Counted from the stretch's first letter, positions 27,921-37,946 are shown. The stretch: 64,000 bases of DNA from Funiculus sociatus GB2-C1 (GCF_039962115.1 NZ_JAMPKJ010000001.1:124001-188000), one strand, 5' to 3'. The notes: generated by a model not told the origin, from the sequence alone. Translations and numbers: made by a program.

Positions 27921-28880
27921 TAGCTATAGCCATGCAGGTTAGGACGTAAGCTAGAAGGATTCCCATTGCGTCTACCTATTTCAATGGCTAAACCTTACAG
28001 TGATGACTTCCGGGAAAAAGTAATGCAAGCGATTGAGTTGGACGGTCTCAAGAAAAGTGAGGCGAGCCAACTGTTCAATATCAGCCGCAATACCATTAAC
28101 TTGTGGTTTCAGCGCCAAGCCGAAACGGGAGATGTTAAGCCAAAGCCAAGGCAAGCATCACAACAGAAAGGCAAAATCAGCGATTGGGAGAAGTTTCGGG
28201 TCTTCGTCAAAGAGCATGGGGATAAAACCCAAACCGAGATGGCACAGCTATGGGAGGGAGAGATCAGTCAGCGCACGATTTCGAGGGCGTTACGGAAGAT
28301 TGGACACACTCGTAAAAAAAAAACGTATGGGTATTGCCAACGGGATGAAGCCAAACGGGCAGCCTTCTTAGTAGAACTGGAGAACCCGAAAGCCCCCCAC
28401 TTGGTGTATGTCGATGAGTCGGGCATGGATGAACGGGATAACTACGGTTACGGATACTCAGCCGTCGGGGAACGCTTCTACGACCTCAAATCGGGTCGGC
28501 GGCAGGGACGGATTAACATGATCGCTGGATATCGGGATGGTGGATTGATTGCGCCATTTACGGTCGAGGGCGCGTGCAATCGCACCGTGTTTGAAACCTG
28601 GCTAGAGACGTGCTTGATTCCGGTTTTGCGTCCGGGGGAGTGGGTGATTGTGGATAATGCGACGTTTCATCATGGCGGTCGGATTGTCCAATTGATTGAA
28701 GCCGCAGGGTGTCGGGTGGTCTATCTGCCACCCTATTCGCCAGACCTCAATCGGATTGAAAAGTCTTGGGCATGGTTAAAAAACCGGATTCGCAAACTGT
28801 TAGCCAAATCGAATAATTTACGCGATGCGATAGAAATCGTTCTCAAGCAAGCAGCGTCCTAATGAAAGTGGCTATGGCTA
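27921..28880. mobile_element. IS630-family insertion sequence, intact
   Basis: Imperfect 28-bp terminal inverted repeats, counting the flanking TA, lie at 27919-27946 and 28855-28882: TATAGC(T/C)ATAGCCA outside, six variable bases, and TTAGGACG inside. TA is duplicated at both ends, the target specificity of IS630 elements. The element is about 960 bp and carries one complete transposase gene, whose stop codon lies within the right repeat. Confidence 0.93.
27984..28862 (+). CDS. IS630 family transposase
   Basis: The 292-aa enzyme has an N-terminal helix-turn-helix (KPYSDDFREKVMQAIE, then KKSEASQLFNISRNTINLWF), a second winged-helix part (FVKEHGDKTQTEMAQLW), and a DDE domain. The catalytic acids are the Asp in LVYVDESGMD, the Asp in WVIVDNATFHHG, and the Glu in YSPDLNRIEKSWAWLK. 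A TTG at 27966 also opens the frame; ATG at 27984 gives the family's MAKPYS start. No frameshift is present, so the enzyme should be active. Confidence 0.95.
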   Translation: MAKPYSDDFREKVMQAIELDGLKKSEASQLFNISRNTINLWFQRQAETGDVKPKPRQASQQKGKISDWEKFRVFVKEHGDKTQTEMAQLWEGEISQRTISRALRKIGHTRKKKTYGYCQRDEAKRAAFLVELENPKAPHLVYVDESGMDERDNYGYGYSAVGERFYDLKSGRRQGRINMIAGYRDGGLIAPFTVEGACNRTVFETWLETCLIPVLRPGEWVIVDNATFHHGGRIVQLIEAAGCRVVYLPPYSPDLNRIEKSWAWLKNRIRKLLAKSNNLRDAIEIVLKQAAS

Positions 28881-29236
28881 TAAAATAGTTTATTAAAGAA
28901 CTGCCCAGCTTATAAAAGCCTAATTTAGAGCCTTCAATCACAAGATTTTTGTTATCGATAAAAACTTTTATTAAATCTAATTGTTCTGCATTTGTGCTTG
29001 TAATTAACCTCATTGAGACAGCTTCAAGATTCTCTGGATAGAATTCGGACTTTCTTGGGTTTGCCTGTAACTTAAAATCTCCATCGATGCTTAAGAGAAG
29101 CCCTCCAAGTCTAATTAGGTCTTGTGATGAATCAGATATCTCTATTTCTGGTCTGTCCCAATTGCCATCACACAAAATATACATATTGTTTTTTTGACTA
29201 GAGGAATAAAAAAGCAATATAAATTACCAAATATTC

Positions 29237-31006
29237 CTAAATACCGTGACTTTTGCCAATTACCCAATGACGGCGGAAGAAACGGGCGAGGGCTGATTCA
29301 TCTAGTGATAAATAAATTGGTCGCCCGTGGGGACAGGTGCGAGGATGGCGTGTTTGCTGCCATTGTTCTAACAGGGTTTGCATCTCAAGCAAGCTGAGAG
29401 TCGTACCGTTGCGGATAGCACTACGGCAGGCTATGCTCACTTGTGCAGCTTCCAAATCCCCTCCCAGACTGAGTTCCAAGAGAGCATCTGCACAATCTGA
29501 GCGCGATCGCAACGGTGCGGGTGCGGTGCGTACCGCCCAAAGTTGTTCGCCAAAAGGTTCTACATCTAAACCGATGCGTTCAAGTTGATCGAGCTGAGCG
29601 GGTGAAAGTTGATTTAAAATCGCTGGTAGTTCTAGGGGTACGAGTTGCCAAGTTTGGCACAATTGCTCGTATAAAACCCGTTCGTGGGCGATGTGCTGCT
29701 CTACCAACCACACCCCAGCGGGATGCTCTGCCACAATATAGGTGTTGTGAATTTGGGCAATGGCTTTTAGTGGCAATAACCCTATTTCACTAGCTTGAGT
29801 TGGTGTCGGTTGAATGGAACGGCTTGCATTATAGCTACTATGCGCTTCCGACGCTTTGAGCAATTTTCCTACCCGTTGCGTGAGGGTTTTTTCAGGAATT
29901 GCCTCCACGTTGAGGCGTAAGGCTTGCTCAATTACCGATTTCACCTGATCTTGCCAGTAAGAAAGCTGGTGTAAATAAATTTCTGACTTGGCGGGGTGAC
30001 GGTTCCAGTCAATTTGACTAGCACAAATCCTCAGATGGAGAAAACAAATTGGGTAGCGATCGCGTGGCACAATTCGCACCAAAGCCCCCAATATAGTTTG
30101 CTCTAGTTCCTGAGATTTCACCAAGCGTCCATTCATCCCCACCCGCACCCAGTCTGGACGACGGCGATGGCATCTGTCTGGTAATCCTAGCACCAAGTCG
30201 ATTTTAGATTTTAGATTGGGGATTGGGGGTTGGGGATTGGTTTTCTCCCTCTGTGCACTACTTTCTGAGTGAGTAGGAACTTCAACCGAGAGTTGCTGTA
30301 AATCGTTCAAACGCACTTCTCGGAGAATTTGGGGCAGAATATGTTTCGCGCTGGTTCCTGGGCTGAGAGCGAACCAAGGGCGATCGCTTTGTTGTATTTG
30401 CCAGGTGATGTGGGGATGACAAATGGCGATTTGTTGAATTGTAGCTTGTACTATTCTTAGCTGTTGTGCTTGTGTTGGCATTGCCTGACGACGCGCCAAC
30501 CAGTTGCCAAACAGATTTGCTACGGTGACAACTGTACCGGGAGCGATCGCAACTGTCTCCACCTGCACCGCTTCCCCCTGCGAGTTATAAACCACTCGCC
30601 AACCTTCAGTGCTTCCCGCACAACGGCTGTAAATCTCCAATTCTGCCAAAGCTGCCAAACTGTGCAACGCTTCCCCGCGAAACCCCAGACTGGTAATCTT
30701 CCAGAGGTCTTCGCAGTCGCGGATCTTACTGGTACTATGGGCAGCTGCTGCTTGTTTCAAGTCTACCAAATTCATGCCGCAGCCATTGTCTGCCACCCGC
30801 ACTCGCCATTGTTCCGGCGACAGGGAAACACTGATGCGCGTTGCACCAGCATCTAAAGAATTTTCCACCAGTTCCCGCACTACAGCAGCCAGAGAGTCAA
30901 TTACCTCTCCAGCTGCTATCAAATGGACTACTTCTGTGGGTAAAGGTTGAATAACAGACACCGGACAACTTGGGAATGCGCCATGACGTAAGTAGTTAGC
31001 ACCCAA
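29237..31006 (-). CDS. mutL: DNA mismatch repair protein MutL
   Basis: MutL couples mismatch recognition by MutS to strand removal. The N-terminal GHKL ATPase has VVRELVENSLDAGAT, VADNGCGM and GFRGEALHSLAAL. A variable linker (about residues 245-270 and 390-430) leads to the dimerisation domain, which has EQHIAHERVLYEQL and the CPHGRP motif. The first of these is the metal-binding DQHA(X)2E(X)4E endonuclease motif with Asp changed to Glu and Ala to Ile. The linker includes residues coded by a GGGGATT-type repeat at about 30201-30240. About 20 extra residues precede the conserved start, so the true start may be internal. 589 aa is normal for the family. Confidence 0.95.
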   Translation of the reverse strand: MGANYLRHGAFPSCPVSVIQPLPTEVVHLIAAGEVIDSLAAVVRELVENSLDAGATRISVSLSPEQWRVRVADNGCGMNLVDLKQAAAAHSTSKIRDCEDLWKITSLGFRGEALHSLAALAELEIYSRCAGSTEGWRVVYNSQGEAVQVETVAIAPGTVVTVANLFGNWLARRQAMPTQAQQLRIVQATIQQIAICHPHITWQIQQSDRPWFALSPGTSAKHILPQILREVRLNDLQQLSVEVPTHSESSAQREKTNPQPPIPNLKSKIDLVLGLPDRCHRRRPDWVRVGMNGRLVKSQELEQTILGALVRIVPRDRYPICFLHLRICASQIDWNRHPAKSEIYLHQLSYWQDQVKSVIEQALRLNVEAIPEKTLTQRVGKLLKASEAHSSYNASRSIQPTPTQASEIGLLPLKAIAQIHNTYIVAEHPAGVWLVEQHIAHERVLYEQLCQTWQLVPLELPAILNQLSPAQLDQLERIGLDVEPFGEQLWAVRTAPAPLRSRSDCADALLELSLGGDLEAAQVSIACRSAIRNGTTLSLLEMQTLLEQWQQTRHPRTCPHGRPIYLSLDESALARFFRRHWVIGKSHGI

Positions 31007-31134
31007 TACAGCATAGCGCGATGTCTAGCGAGTTATTAGAATCATTTCCCGCAGCTTAGAGAAATTTAGATTTTTTGCTGCCTTTTGTAGTCTTCTCTAC
31101 TCAGGCAAGACTGATCCGTTTAGAAACATAATTA

Positions 31135-31326
31135 GCCTCCAGTCTGGATAATCTGGCAACTCTCTACCTTTCTCAACGAGACTACACCCAAGCGAAACTG
31201 CTGTATCTCCAAGTTTAAGAACTGAGCGATCGCATCCTTGGAACACATGATCCCCAAACTGTTACAATTCGTAAAAATATAGACCAACTGCGTCAGGCCA
31301 GATTAACAAAACTAAAGATTTGGTAG
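31135..31326 (+). pseudogene. Relic of a TPR / kinesin-light-chain-like repeat protein
   Basis: The plus strand reads SLDNLATLYLSQRDYTQAKL, then LYLQV, a stop (TAA at 31216-31218), and in the same frame ELSDRILGTHDPQTVTIRKN, then IDQLRQARL, ending at TAG 31324-31326. The first part is a clear tetratricopeptide repeat (LATLY, Y-x-QA). The pattern after it (LG.HDP.T...N) is typical of the tandem TPR proteins abundant in cyanobacteria. There is no start and the flanks do not continue the repeats, so this is the tail of a lost gene. Confidence 0.8.
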
Positions 31327-31458
31327 GTTACAACAACAGAGAAATTAATAGTCAACTCTGTCTAAAGAAAGATTATTTTAACCTTCTTTCTGGAGAAGGA
31401 TAAATAAAAAGTTAACTTCCTATTACATTTCTATTGATGTGATTGGTTAAATTTTCTC

Positions 31459-32007
31459 ATGGACAATATTCAAAATAAAATTGAAGATGCTTCAAAAAAA
31501 GTTGCAGATACTGTGGAAAGTGCTACCAACAAGGTTGAAGAAACCATTTTAAAAGCGAAAGATGCCCTACCAGAAGTTACGCCCACCCCACCGGGACTGA
31601 AACCCCAATCGAGCGTAAGCGACCTGAAAGCCCGTTTAGAATGGGGCGAGCCTGCTCTAACAATTTTAGATGTGCGCGATCGCGATACTTTTAACAACGG
31701 TCACATCATGGGAGCCATGCCCATGCCCCTAGAGGAATTGGTAGACCGCGCCAAAACAAGTCTTCAGCCCACTCGCGATATTTATGTCTATGGCGAATCT
31801 GACGAGCAAACCGCTCAAGCAGCTTCCCAAATGCGCTCTGCTGGGTTCCAGTGCGTTTCTGAACTCAAAGGCGGTTTTCCTGCATGGAAAGCAGTCGGCG
31901 GCCCTACAGAAGGTGTTGCTGAATCTACAAATCCTCCAGGGCCAGAAGGATACAATGTTCTATCTGAAGTAAAAAATGAGGCAAATAAGCCGAAAGCAAA
32001 TATGTAA
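31459..32007 (+). CDS. Rhodanese-like domain protein, probably not a sulfurtransferase
   Basis: The 182-aa protein has an amphipathic N-terminal region (MDNIQNKIEDASKKVADTVE, then ATNKVEETILKAKDAL), a proline-rich hinge, and a rhodanese domain at about residues 52-155 (LTILDVRDRDTFNNGHIMGA and FQCVSELKGGFPAWKAVGG). Active rhodaneses carry a Cys at the head of the active-site loop after the strand; here the strand and loop read DIYVYGESDEQ, without a Cys. It is therefore likely a binding or regulatory module. The N-terminal helices could associate with membranes. Confidence 0.88.
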   Translation: MDNIQNKIEDASKKVADTVESATNKVEETILKAKDALPEVTPTPPGLKPQSSVSDLKARLEWGEPALTILDVRDRDTFNNGHIMGAMPMPLEELVDRAKTSLQPTRDIYVYGESDEQTAQAASQMRSAGFQCVSELKGGFPAWKAVGGPTEGVAESTNPPGPEGYNVLSEVKNEANKPKANM

Positions 32008-32090
32008 GTTTGGCTGGTTGGATTGATTGGTCTTTGCAGGTTTGTAGCTCAAAGGGTAGGTTGGAGGCGTTGTTAGAACCTGAGAACGTT

Positions 32091-33362
32091 TCAGCTTTCC
32101 AACTTGACAATTCCCTGACTACTGACTGACCAATACCGAGCAGCTTCCCACGGATTAAACCGGAGTAGTTGAGTGTTCCCTAATTCTATAGGCTCTTTTG
32201 GCTTGGGTGGGATAATGCCCAGCGAGGCAATAACTTGACGACCCACAGCCCTTGCCAACAATGGTGGCACGGAGTTCCCAATTTGTCGGAACCCGTGCCA
32301 TTTTGTTGTGTGAAAGCGAAACCAGTCTGGAAAAGAATGCAATCTCGCCGCTTCACGTACAGAAATAACTCTGTGGTAATCCGGATGAATCGGACGGGGA
32401 GAGGTGTAGCGACCGCCTCCAGAGCCAGTTCCGGCTCTTAAAGTATGTGAAAGTTTATCCCAATGCAAGCGTCTAAATCTGCTTACAGATTCCAACTCAC
32501 CAGGTAGAGTTTTCTGGAAACGCTCAATTGAGGTAGTAGAGTGCTGGGTTCGCAGAGATCCCGTCAACAGATTCCCACAACTTAGCCGACGATAGGCAAA
32601 ATTATTAACGTCGGGGGAAGCTTCCATTAGCTGCTGTGCATAGAGGCTGGCTAGGGAGCGCATTTTTTTAAGCTGTCGCCGTTCAAGCAAGACTTCATCG
32701 CTTGTCAGGAGTTCGGGAAACTCATCCAGGTTGGGCAAGTCTGCGATCGCATCCCTGACTGTGGTAAATAGAGATTGGGGATTAGGAATTAGGGGTTTAG
32801 GATATTCAAGCTGGCGTTCTCCAGCACGAGAACCCAATAAAATCAAACGTTTCCGATTCTGCGGTACTCCAAACTCTGCCGTTTTTAACACCTTCACAGG
32901 TTGCGTGATGTAGTATCCCGCTGCTTCCAACTCACTATTAATCAAATCCAGATAAATCGCGTGTTCCTTCTGAGCAATCCCCGGTACATTCTCCATGACA
33001 AAATAGCGGGGTTGCAGTTCTACTACTAATCTACAGAACTCAAATACCAAGTCGTTGCGCTCATCTTCCAGACACCGCTTCCCCATCAAAGAGAAACCTT
33101 GGCAAGGTGGCCCCCCGATTACTAAGTCAATCTCCCCACTAGCTTGTATCGCCGCTTCTTTAATTGCCTTACCTGATAACTTCCTCGCGTCTGTACACAA
33201 AACTTTGGTGTGGGGAAAGTTATAAGCATGAGTTGCGGCGTGAATCGGGTCAACCTCAACCGCCACCGCCACATCAAACCCAGCCTGCTCAATTCCCAGG
33301 GAAAATCCCCCCGCACCAGCAAATAAATCGACGGCAACTGGGCGGCGACAGAAATCAAGCAT
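32091..33362 (-). CDS. Solitary DNA (cytosine-5) methyltransferase
   Basis: The 423-aa protein has the C5-methyltransferase motifs in order: I (VDLFAGAGGFSLGIEQAGF), IV with the catalytic Cys (IGGPPCQGFSLMGKR), VI (FVMENVPGI), VIII (QNRKRLILLG), and IX/X near the end (VREAARLHSFPDWFRF, RQIGNSVPPLLARAV). The target recognition region lies between VIII and IX, about residues 200-310. ATG at 33362 is preferred over a TTG at 33389. No restriction endonuclease gene is adjacent, so it is probably an orphan methylase. The specificity cannot be read from sequence; a CGATCG (HIP1 core) methylase would be a natural hypothesis in a cyanobacterium. Confidence 0.93.
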   Translation of the reverse strand: MLDFCRRPVAVDLFAGAGGFSLGIEQAGFDVAVAVEVDPIHAATHAYNFPHTKVLCTDARKLSGKAIKEAAIQASGEIDLVIGGPPCQGFSLMGKRCLEDERNDLVFEFCRLVVELQPRYFVMENVPGIAQKEHAIYLDLINSELEAAGYYITQPVKVLKTAEFGVPQNRKRLILLGSRAGERQLEYPKPLIPNPQSLFTTVRDAIADLPNLDEFPELLTSDEVLLERRQLKKMRSLASLYAQQLMEASPDVNNFAYRRLSCGNLLTGSLRTQHSTTSIERFQKTLPGELESVSRFRRLHWDKLSHTLRAGTGSGGGRYTSPRPIHPDYHRVISVREAARLHSFPDWFRFHTTKWHGFRQIGNSVPPLLARAVGRQVIASLGIIPPKPKEPIELGNTQLLRFNPWEAARYWSVSSQGIVKLES

Positions 33363-33484
33363 ACTATTCCCATGAAGGAGTTCTGGCAAAGCCAGGGAAT
33401 TTGTATTTTACCGCCTGTCTATATATATATTCTGACTTGGGACTTTTTTTGCCGACGAGAGTGAAAATTATTTTTTCCAGTCCC

Positions 33485-33513
33485 TTGACGATTTTGTAGT
33501 ATTTATGTAGTAT
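33485..33513 (+). promoter_or_regulatory. Candidate promoter upstream of the Y RNA
   Basis: TTGACG at 33485-33490 and TAGTAT at 33508-33513, 17 bp apart, form a reasonable sigma-70 type promoter reading towards the Y RNA and the Ro gene. A hairpin (CTGCGA...TCGCAG with TAGC/GCTA inside, 33540-33580) lies between it and the RNA, so the RNA may be processed from a longer transcript. Confidence 0.4.
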
Positions 33514-33593
33514 AAAAGAGTAGTTAAATTTGAACTCATCTGCGAGTAGCCGCCTAAAAGCGACATCAGCTAATTCGCAGCTTATTATTTACC

Positions 33594-35291
<1,698 letters not shown>

Positions 35292-35292
<1 letters not shown>

Positions 35293-35310
35293 GGGTTGGA
35301 AACCAACCCC
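35292..35310 (+). terminator. Hairpin directly after the Ro gene
   Basis: GGGGTTGG at 35292-35299 pairs with CCAACCCC at 35303-35310 around AAA, overlapping the last base of the stop codon. No T stretch follows, so it may stabilise the 3' end rather than terminate. Confidence 0.5.
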
Positions 35311-35478
35311 TAACAGACAGGCTGGGGTAGGCTGGGATTGGGGTCAAATCTGATTTCAGCCTGCTTTATAGGCTCTGTTAAGTGCATTCAACAAATAGTC
35401 AAATATTCAATTACTGAATTACGGTATAAATCTAGATGAATACAAGTCCTAACCTAGTTTTGAAAGAGTCTTAGTAGT

Positions 35479-36030
35479 ATGGGAATTTACAATCTTTCGA
35501 CTCCTATTCCACCTATACAGTTTCAAAAGGCTATGGTGTTTATTGACGGTACAAACCTCTTTTACCGTTTAGAAGCTGCTAAATTGAGCTTAAATCAAAA
35601 CCTTGCAGAAATCTTTACTCATTTTACAGATAGTCGCCAAATTGTTCGGGTCTATCTCTATACCATTGAACAACACCTGAAAAAAGCTAAGGATTTTCAC
35701 GGTTCCCATATTACCGAGGGGATACGAATAGTTTATGGTGAAGGGATTCCAACTAAGGATGGCAATATCAAAGAAAAAGGAGTTGATGCTTTACTGGTAG
35801 CAGATATCGTTTATCATGCAGCGGTTAAAAATTATGATTACGCCCTAGTAGTTAGTACAGACACTGATTTTGTCAAAGCTTTACAGCGGATTGAAGACTT
35901 TGGTTGCAGAACAGGAGTGTTAGCCGTGTGCGGCGATTTGCCCGATAGACTGCGCGAGGCTTGTGATGAACCTAAAATCCTAACTAAAGAAACAATGCTT
36001 GAAAAAAATTGGGCAATGATTAGAGAGTAA
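35479..36030 (+). CDS. NYN domain protein, probable RNase
   Basis: NYN domains are PIN-like RNases that use a cluster of acidic residues to bind metal. The 183-aa protein has the strand-loop AMVFIDGTNLFYRLE (Asp and Asn of the active site), EKGVDALLVADIVYHA with its Asp, and YDYALVVSTDTDFVKALQ with the D-x-D pair, followed by GCRTGVLAVCG. All family acids are present. It lies 186 bp after the Ro gene on the same strand; a nuclease next to a Ro/Y RNA pair suggests a role in trimming or clearing RNA held by Ro, which is an inference by analogy with Ro-tethered PNPase. Confidence 0.88.
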   Translation: MGIYNLSTPIPPIQFQKAMVFIDGTNLFYRLEAAKLSLNQNLAEIFTHFTDSRQIVRVYLYTIEQHLKKAKDFHGSHITEGIRIVYGEGIPTKDGNIKEKGVDALLVADIVYHAAVKNYDYALVVSTDTDFVKALQRIEDFGCRTGVLAVCGDLPDRLREACDEPKILTKETMLEKNWAMIRE

Positions 36031-36097
36031 AACCAGTTATACCGAGATATTCAACAACACAATGTTTCAAATAATGTACGGCTTATTCAGATGAAAT

Positions 36098-36349
36098 TTG
36101 TCTTTTTCTTTAGCCAGAGTGCCAGTCCTCTATATCGGTGCTTACAGTTGGGAAGCGGTGTCTCAGTTTAACAATGCTGACAGTGTAATTAGCCCAGATT
36201 GCATGATGGAAAGCGTTGTCGTACAGCCGATGGTGGAGAGAACGCATCCTGAAATTGGGCGAGTGGTGCTGAAATTAATTAGCGTTAGCGAAGCGGCTGC
36301 AAAGCAGCGTCGCTACTTACTCCGCAAGGACGGTACTGAGTTGCATTAG
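36098..36349 (+). pseudogene. C-terminal relic of an RNA ligase (DRB0094-like)
   Basis: The 83-codon frame reads RVPVLYIGAYSWEAVSQFNN, then a segment SVVVQPMVERTHPEIGRVVL and KLISV, then YLLRKDGTELH. The strand VVVQPMVER and the tail GRVVLK...YLLRK.GTE.H match the end of nucleotidyltransferase-fold RNA ligases of the Deinococcus DRB0094 type, including motif V (the Lys in VLKL). A stop (TGA 36092-36094) lies just before, and there is no adenylation motif KxDG, so most of the gene is missing. The residues SEAAAKQRR before YLLRK look like an inserted repeat. It suggests the locus once had its own RNA ligase. Confidence 0.65.
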
Positions 36350-36425
36350 CCAATCTCACGAGTAGCGGAACTTTACTGGCGTTGCAGCTGTGTTGGGTGG
36401 GAAGAAGCCCACCCTACCAACTTCC

Positions 36426-36776
36426 TTAATTCTCAGTAAAGCTATAAGTCTCAGTCTCGCAAAGATTCACCTTATAGTCTTCCGCCTCTTCTCCATCCTC
36501 GAATACAGCTTTGATGTCATAGCTGCATACCTTATCATCGCCAGTGAAGTATATCAACGTAGACTCGCCAACGGCTAGAAGATCCTTACCCAGGATATCT
36601 TCACCCCATTTGTCCTCGCCAGTATATGAGACGTACAGGTGACGGATGGGACTACTGGTTTTATTGATAACTGTGAAGTCGCGCTGGTCAGCTAAGGCAT
36701 TATGGGCTGTCAGCGAAACTACTGGTAGCGATAGAGCAACAGCCACCATAGCATTACGAAACGACTTATGAAACAT
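36426..36776 (-). CDS. Small secreted hypothetical protein
   Basis: The 116-aa protein begins MFHKSFRNAMVAVALSLPVV and has a likely signal peptidase site after HNALA, so it is probably exported. The mature domain is acidic and beta-rich: DFTVINKTSSPIRHLYVS, DKWGEDILGKDLLAVGES, and two Cys (KVCSYDIKAVF, VNLCETETYSF) that could pair. Similar small secreted proteins are common in cyanobacteria but unnamed. ATG at 36776 is chosen since it gives the signal peptide. It is on the opposite strand to the RNA-repair genes and looks unrelated to them. Confidence 0.75.
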   Translation of the reverse strand: MFHKSFRNAMVAVALSLPVVSLTAHNALADQRDFTVINKTSSPIRHLYVSYTGEDKWGEDILGKDLLAVGESTLIYFTGDDKVCSYDIKAVFEDGEEAEDYKVNLCETETYSFTEN

Positions 36777-36916
36777 TTTGTAATTTCTCCTCAACAAATA
36801 GTCCTCTAGCAACGTCACTCAATAAGGCACACATCTTTAGGTGGGTCAGAAGAACACATTTTTTTCAATCTAACCTTTGGTAGATGTGTTGGTCAAGATG
36901 TTATGAGGGATACAGC

Positions 36917-37081
36917 ATGAGTGACTTACAAACAGCCTACAAAGAGGTAGCCCTTGCCGTGTGGGAGCAGGTGCTGGAAAAGCATCCGGAGGATTTGGCG
37001 GTGCTAAAACGCACTTGTCGTGTTAAGGGAAAGGGCAAAAAACTCCAAACTTTGTTTCAAAAGCAAATTCTGTGGTATTGA
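36917..37081 (+). CDS. Small hypothetical protein, possibly a fragment
   Basis: The 54-aa frame reads MSDLQTAYKEVALAVWEQVL, then KHPEDLAVLKRTCRVKGKGK and a short basic tail. It looks like a real helical sequence with normal composition, but the basic end and abrupt stop suggest the N-terminus of a longer protein cut by the repeat element that follows at 37175. No function can be given. Confidence 0.4.
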   Translation: MSDLQTAYKEVALAVWEQVLEKHPEDLAVLKRTCRVKGKGKKLQTLFQKQILWY

Positions 37082-37174
37082 AAAAATTACAATAGGTGAT
37101 TTATGAATGTCTTTAAAGTACAAGTCGTCAATCGATTGGATTTTAGATTGACGATTTTGGATTGATTCGGCGTT

Positions 37175-37301
37175 TCTCGTTCCCAATTTCTGACTGGGAA
37201 TGGTAGAAGTTAAGTAAAGCCCCATAAGTAAGTTTTCTAGAACTTTGGAAGGGAGGCTTTGCCTCCAAAATTGCGTTACCAGTCCGAGATTGGGAACGAG
37301 A
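37175..37301. repeat. MITE-like element with 23-bp inverted ends
   Basis: TCTCGTTCCCAATTTCTGAC with TGG (37175-37197) and its near-exact inverse at 37279-37301 (two mismatches) flank about 80 bp that contain GGAGGCTTTGCCTCC. There is no coding capacity. The CTCGTTCCCA...TGGGAACGAG ends link it with the hairpins at 22410, 27765 and 43095. Confidence 0.75.
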
Positions 37302-37397
37302 GTAACCATAGACATCGGGAATCTGTCCGGTTTTTCTGTAGTACCTTATAATACAAATACTCGTATCCTCTTCCACTCTAAGCCTAGGCACTTTACA

Positions 37398-37946
37398 ATG
37401 CCGCTTTTTGTAAAAAGTCGCCGCACCTCCCGCGATTTGCGTCAACGCTATAGGGAAGCCGCTATCGTTGACCTTACCTCGCGTGGTTCAGAACCTTGGC
37501 TGCGCTTCAGCCCTTTTTACCCGCATGGTGGAATTCCCGTTCCTTTTTCGCCGGGACACTTCAGCATGAGTGTAGAAGGGATTTGGCAAGGGTTGAAAGT
37601 TTTTGAGTCTGCTGACGTAGACAAGAGCAAACTCAGCATAACTAATATGAAGGGTATCAAGCGCACGACAAGAATTTATGGAAAAGTATTAGGACATCGT
37701 GCAGGGTTAACAGGAGACAAACTTTTTTCCTATGCAGACGCACGTTGTGTTATTTACCTACCTTCATATAAATGGGTGCTAGAAAATTGTCTTGGGAACC
37801 AACTTGACGAACTGAAACAACTTAGTGCAGAACAAACAGTTTTGTTATTAGATTATGAAACCAACTGCGACTTAGACGACTTATCTAGTCCTTTATCACA
37901 CGCAGGTTTAGTCAAGCGATACCTGGAAGGTAACTGGCATTGTTAA
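37398..37946 (+). CDS. DUF6939-type protein, NADAR-like
   Basis: The 182-aa protein matches a family I know as DUF6939: EPWLRFSPFYPHGGIPVPFS, SVEGIWQGLKVF, KGIKRTTR, VLGHRAGLTGDKL, IYLPSYKWVLEN, and VLLLDYETNCDLDDLSSPLS. The FSPFYPHGGI...SVEGIWQGLKVF layout recalls NADAR domains (LSNFYP...VEHYYQAQK), which act on ADP-ribose-linked molecules; this resemblance is my inference. The frame is open further upstream through the repeat element, but ATG at 37398 gives the family N-terminus. kptA follows 18 bp later, almost certainly in the same operon. Confidence 0.8.
   Translation: MPLFVKSRRTSRDLRQRYREAAIVDLTSRGSEPWLRFSPFYPHGGIPVPFSPGHFSMSVEGIWQGLKVFESADVDKSKLSITNMKGIKRTTRIYGKVLGHRAGLTGDKLFSYADARCVIYLPSYKWVLENCLGNQLDELKQLSAEQTVLLLDYETNCDLDDLSSPLSHAGLVKRYLEGNWHC

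Larger units (their letters stand above)
27806..29184 (-). pseudogene. Small gene split by the IS630 element
   Basis: The upstream part (29184 down to 28883) encodes 101 residues, MYILCDGNWDRPEIEISDSS to YKLGSSLINYF, and then runs into the element. The downstream part (27918 to the TAG at 27806-27808) encodes TKNSQNGNHFHLDYVQGDPL, then LAPTNCHIIFLCNSQFN. Removing the element and one TA joins the two parts in frame to a 138-aa protein. The C-terminal NHFHLDY...LAPTNCHIIF pattern is reminiscent of small immunity-type proteins (Imm32-like), but I cannot confirm this. Because the frame is still perfect, the insertion is recent. Confidence 0.85.

Noticed and set aside
28033-28371. Second frame inside the IS630 transposase gene, as in elements that need frameshifting
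   Set aside because: The main frame is complete from helix-turn-helix to DDE motifs, so no frameshift is needed.
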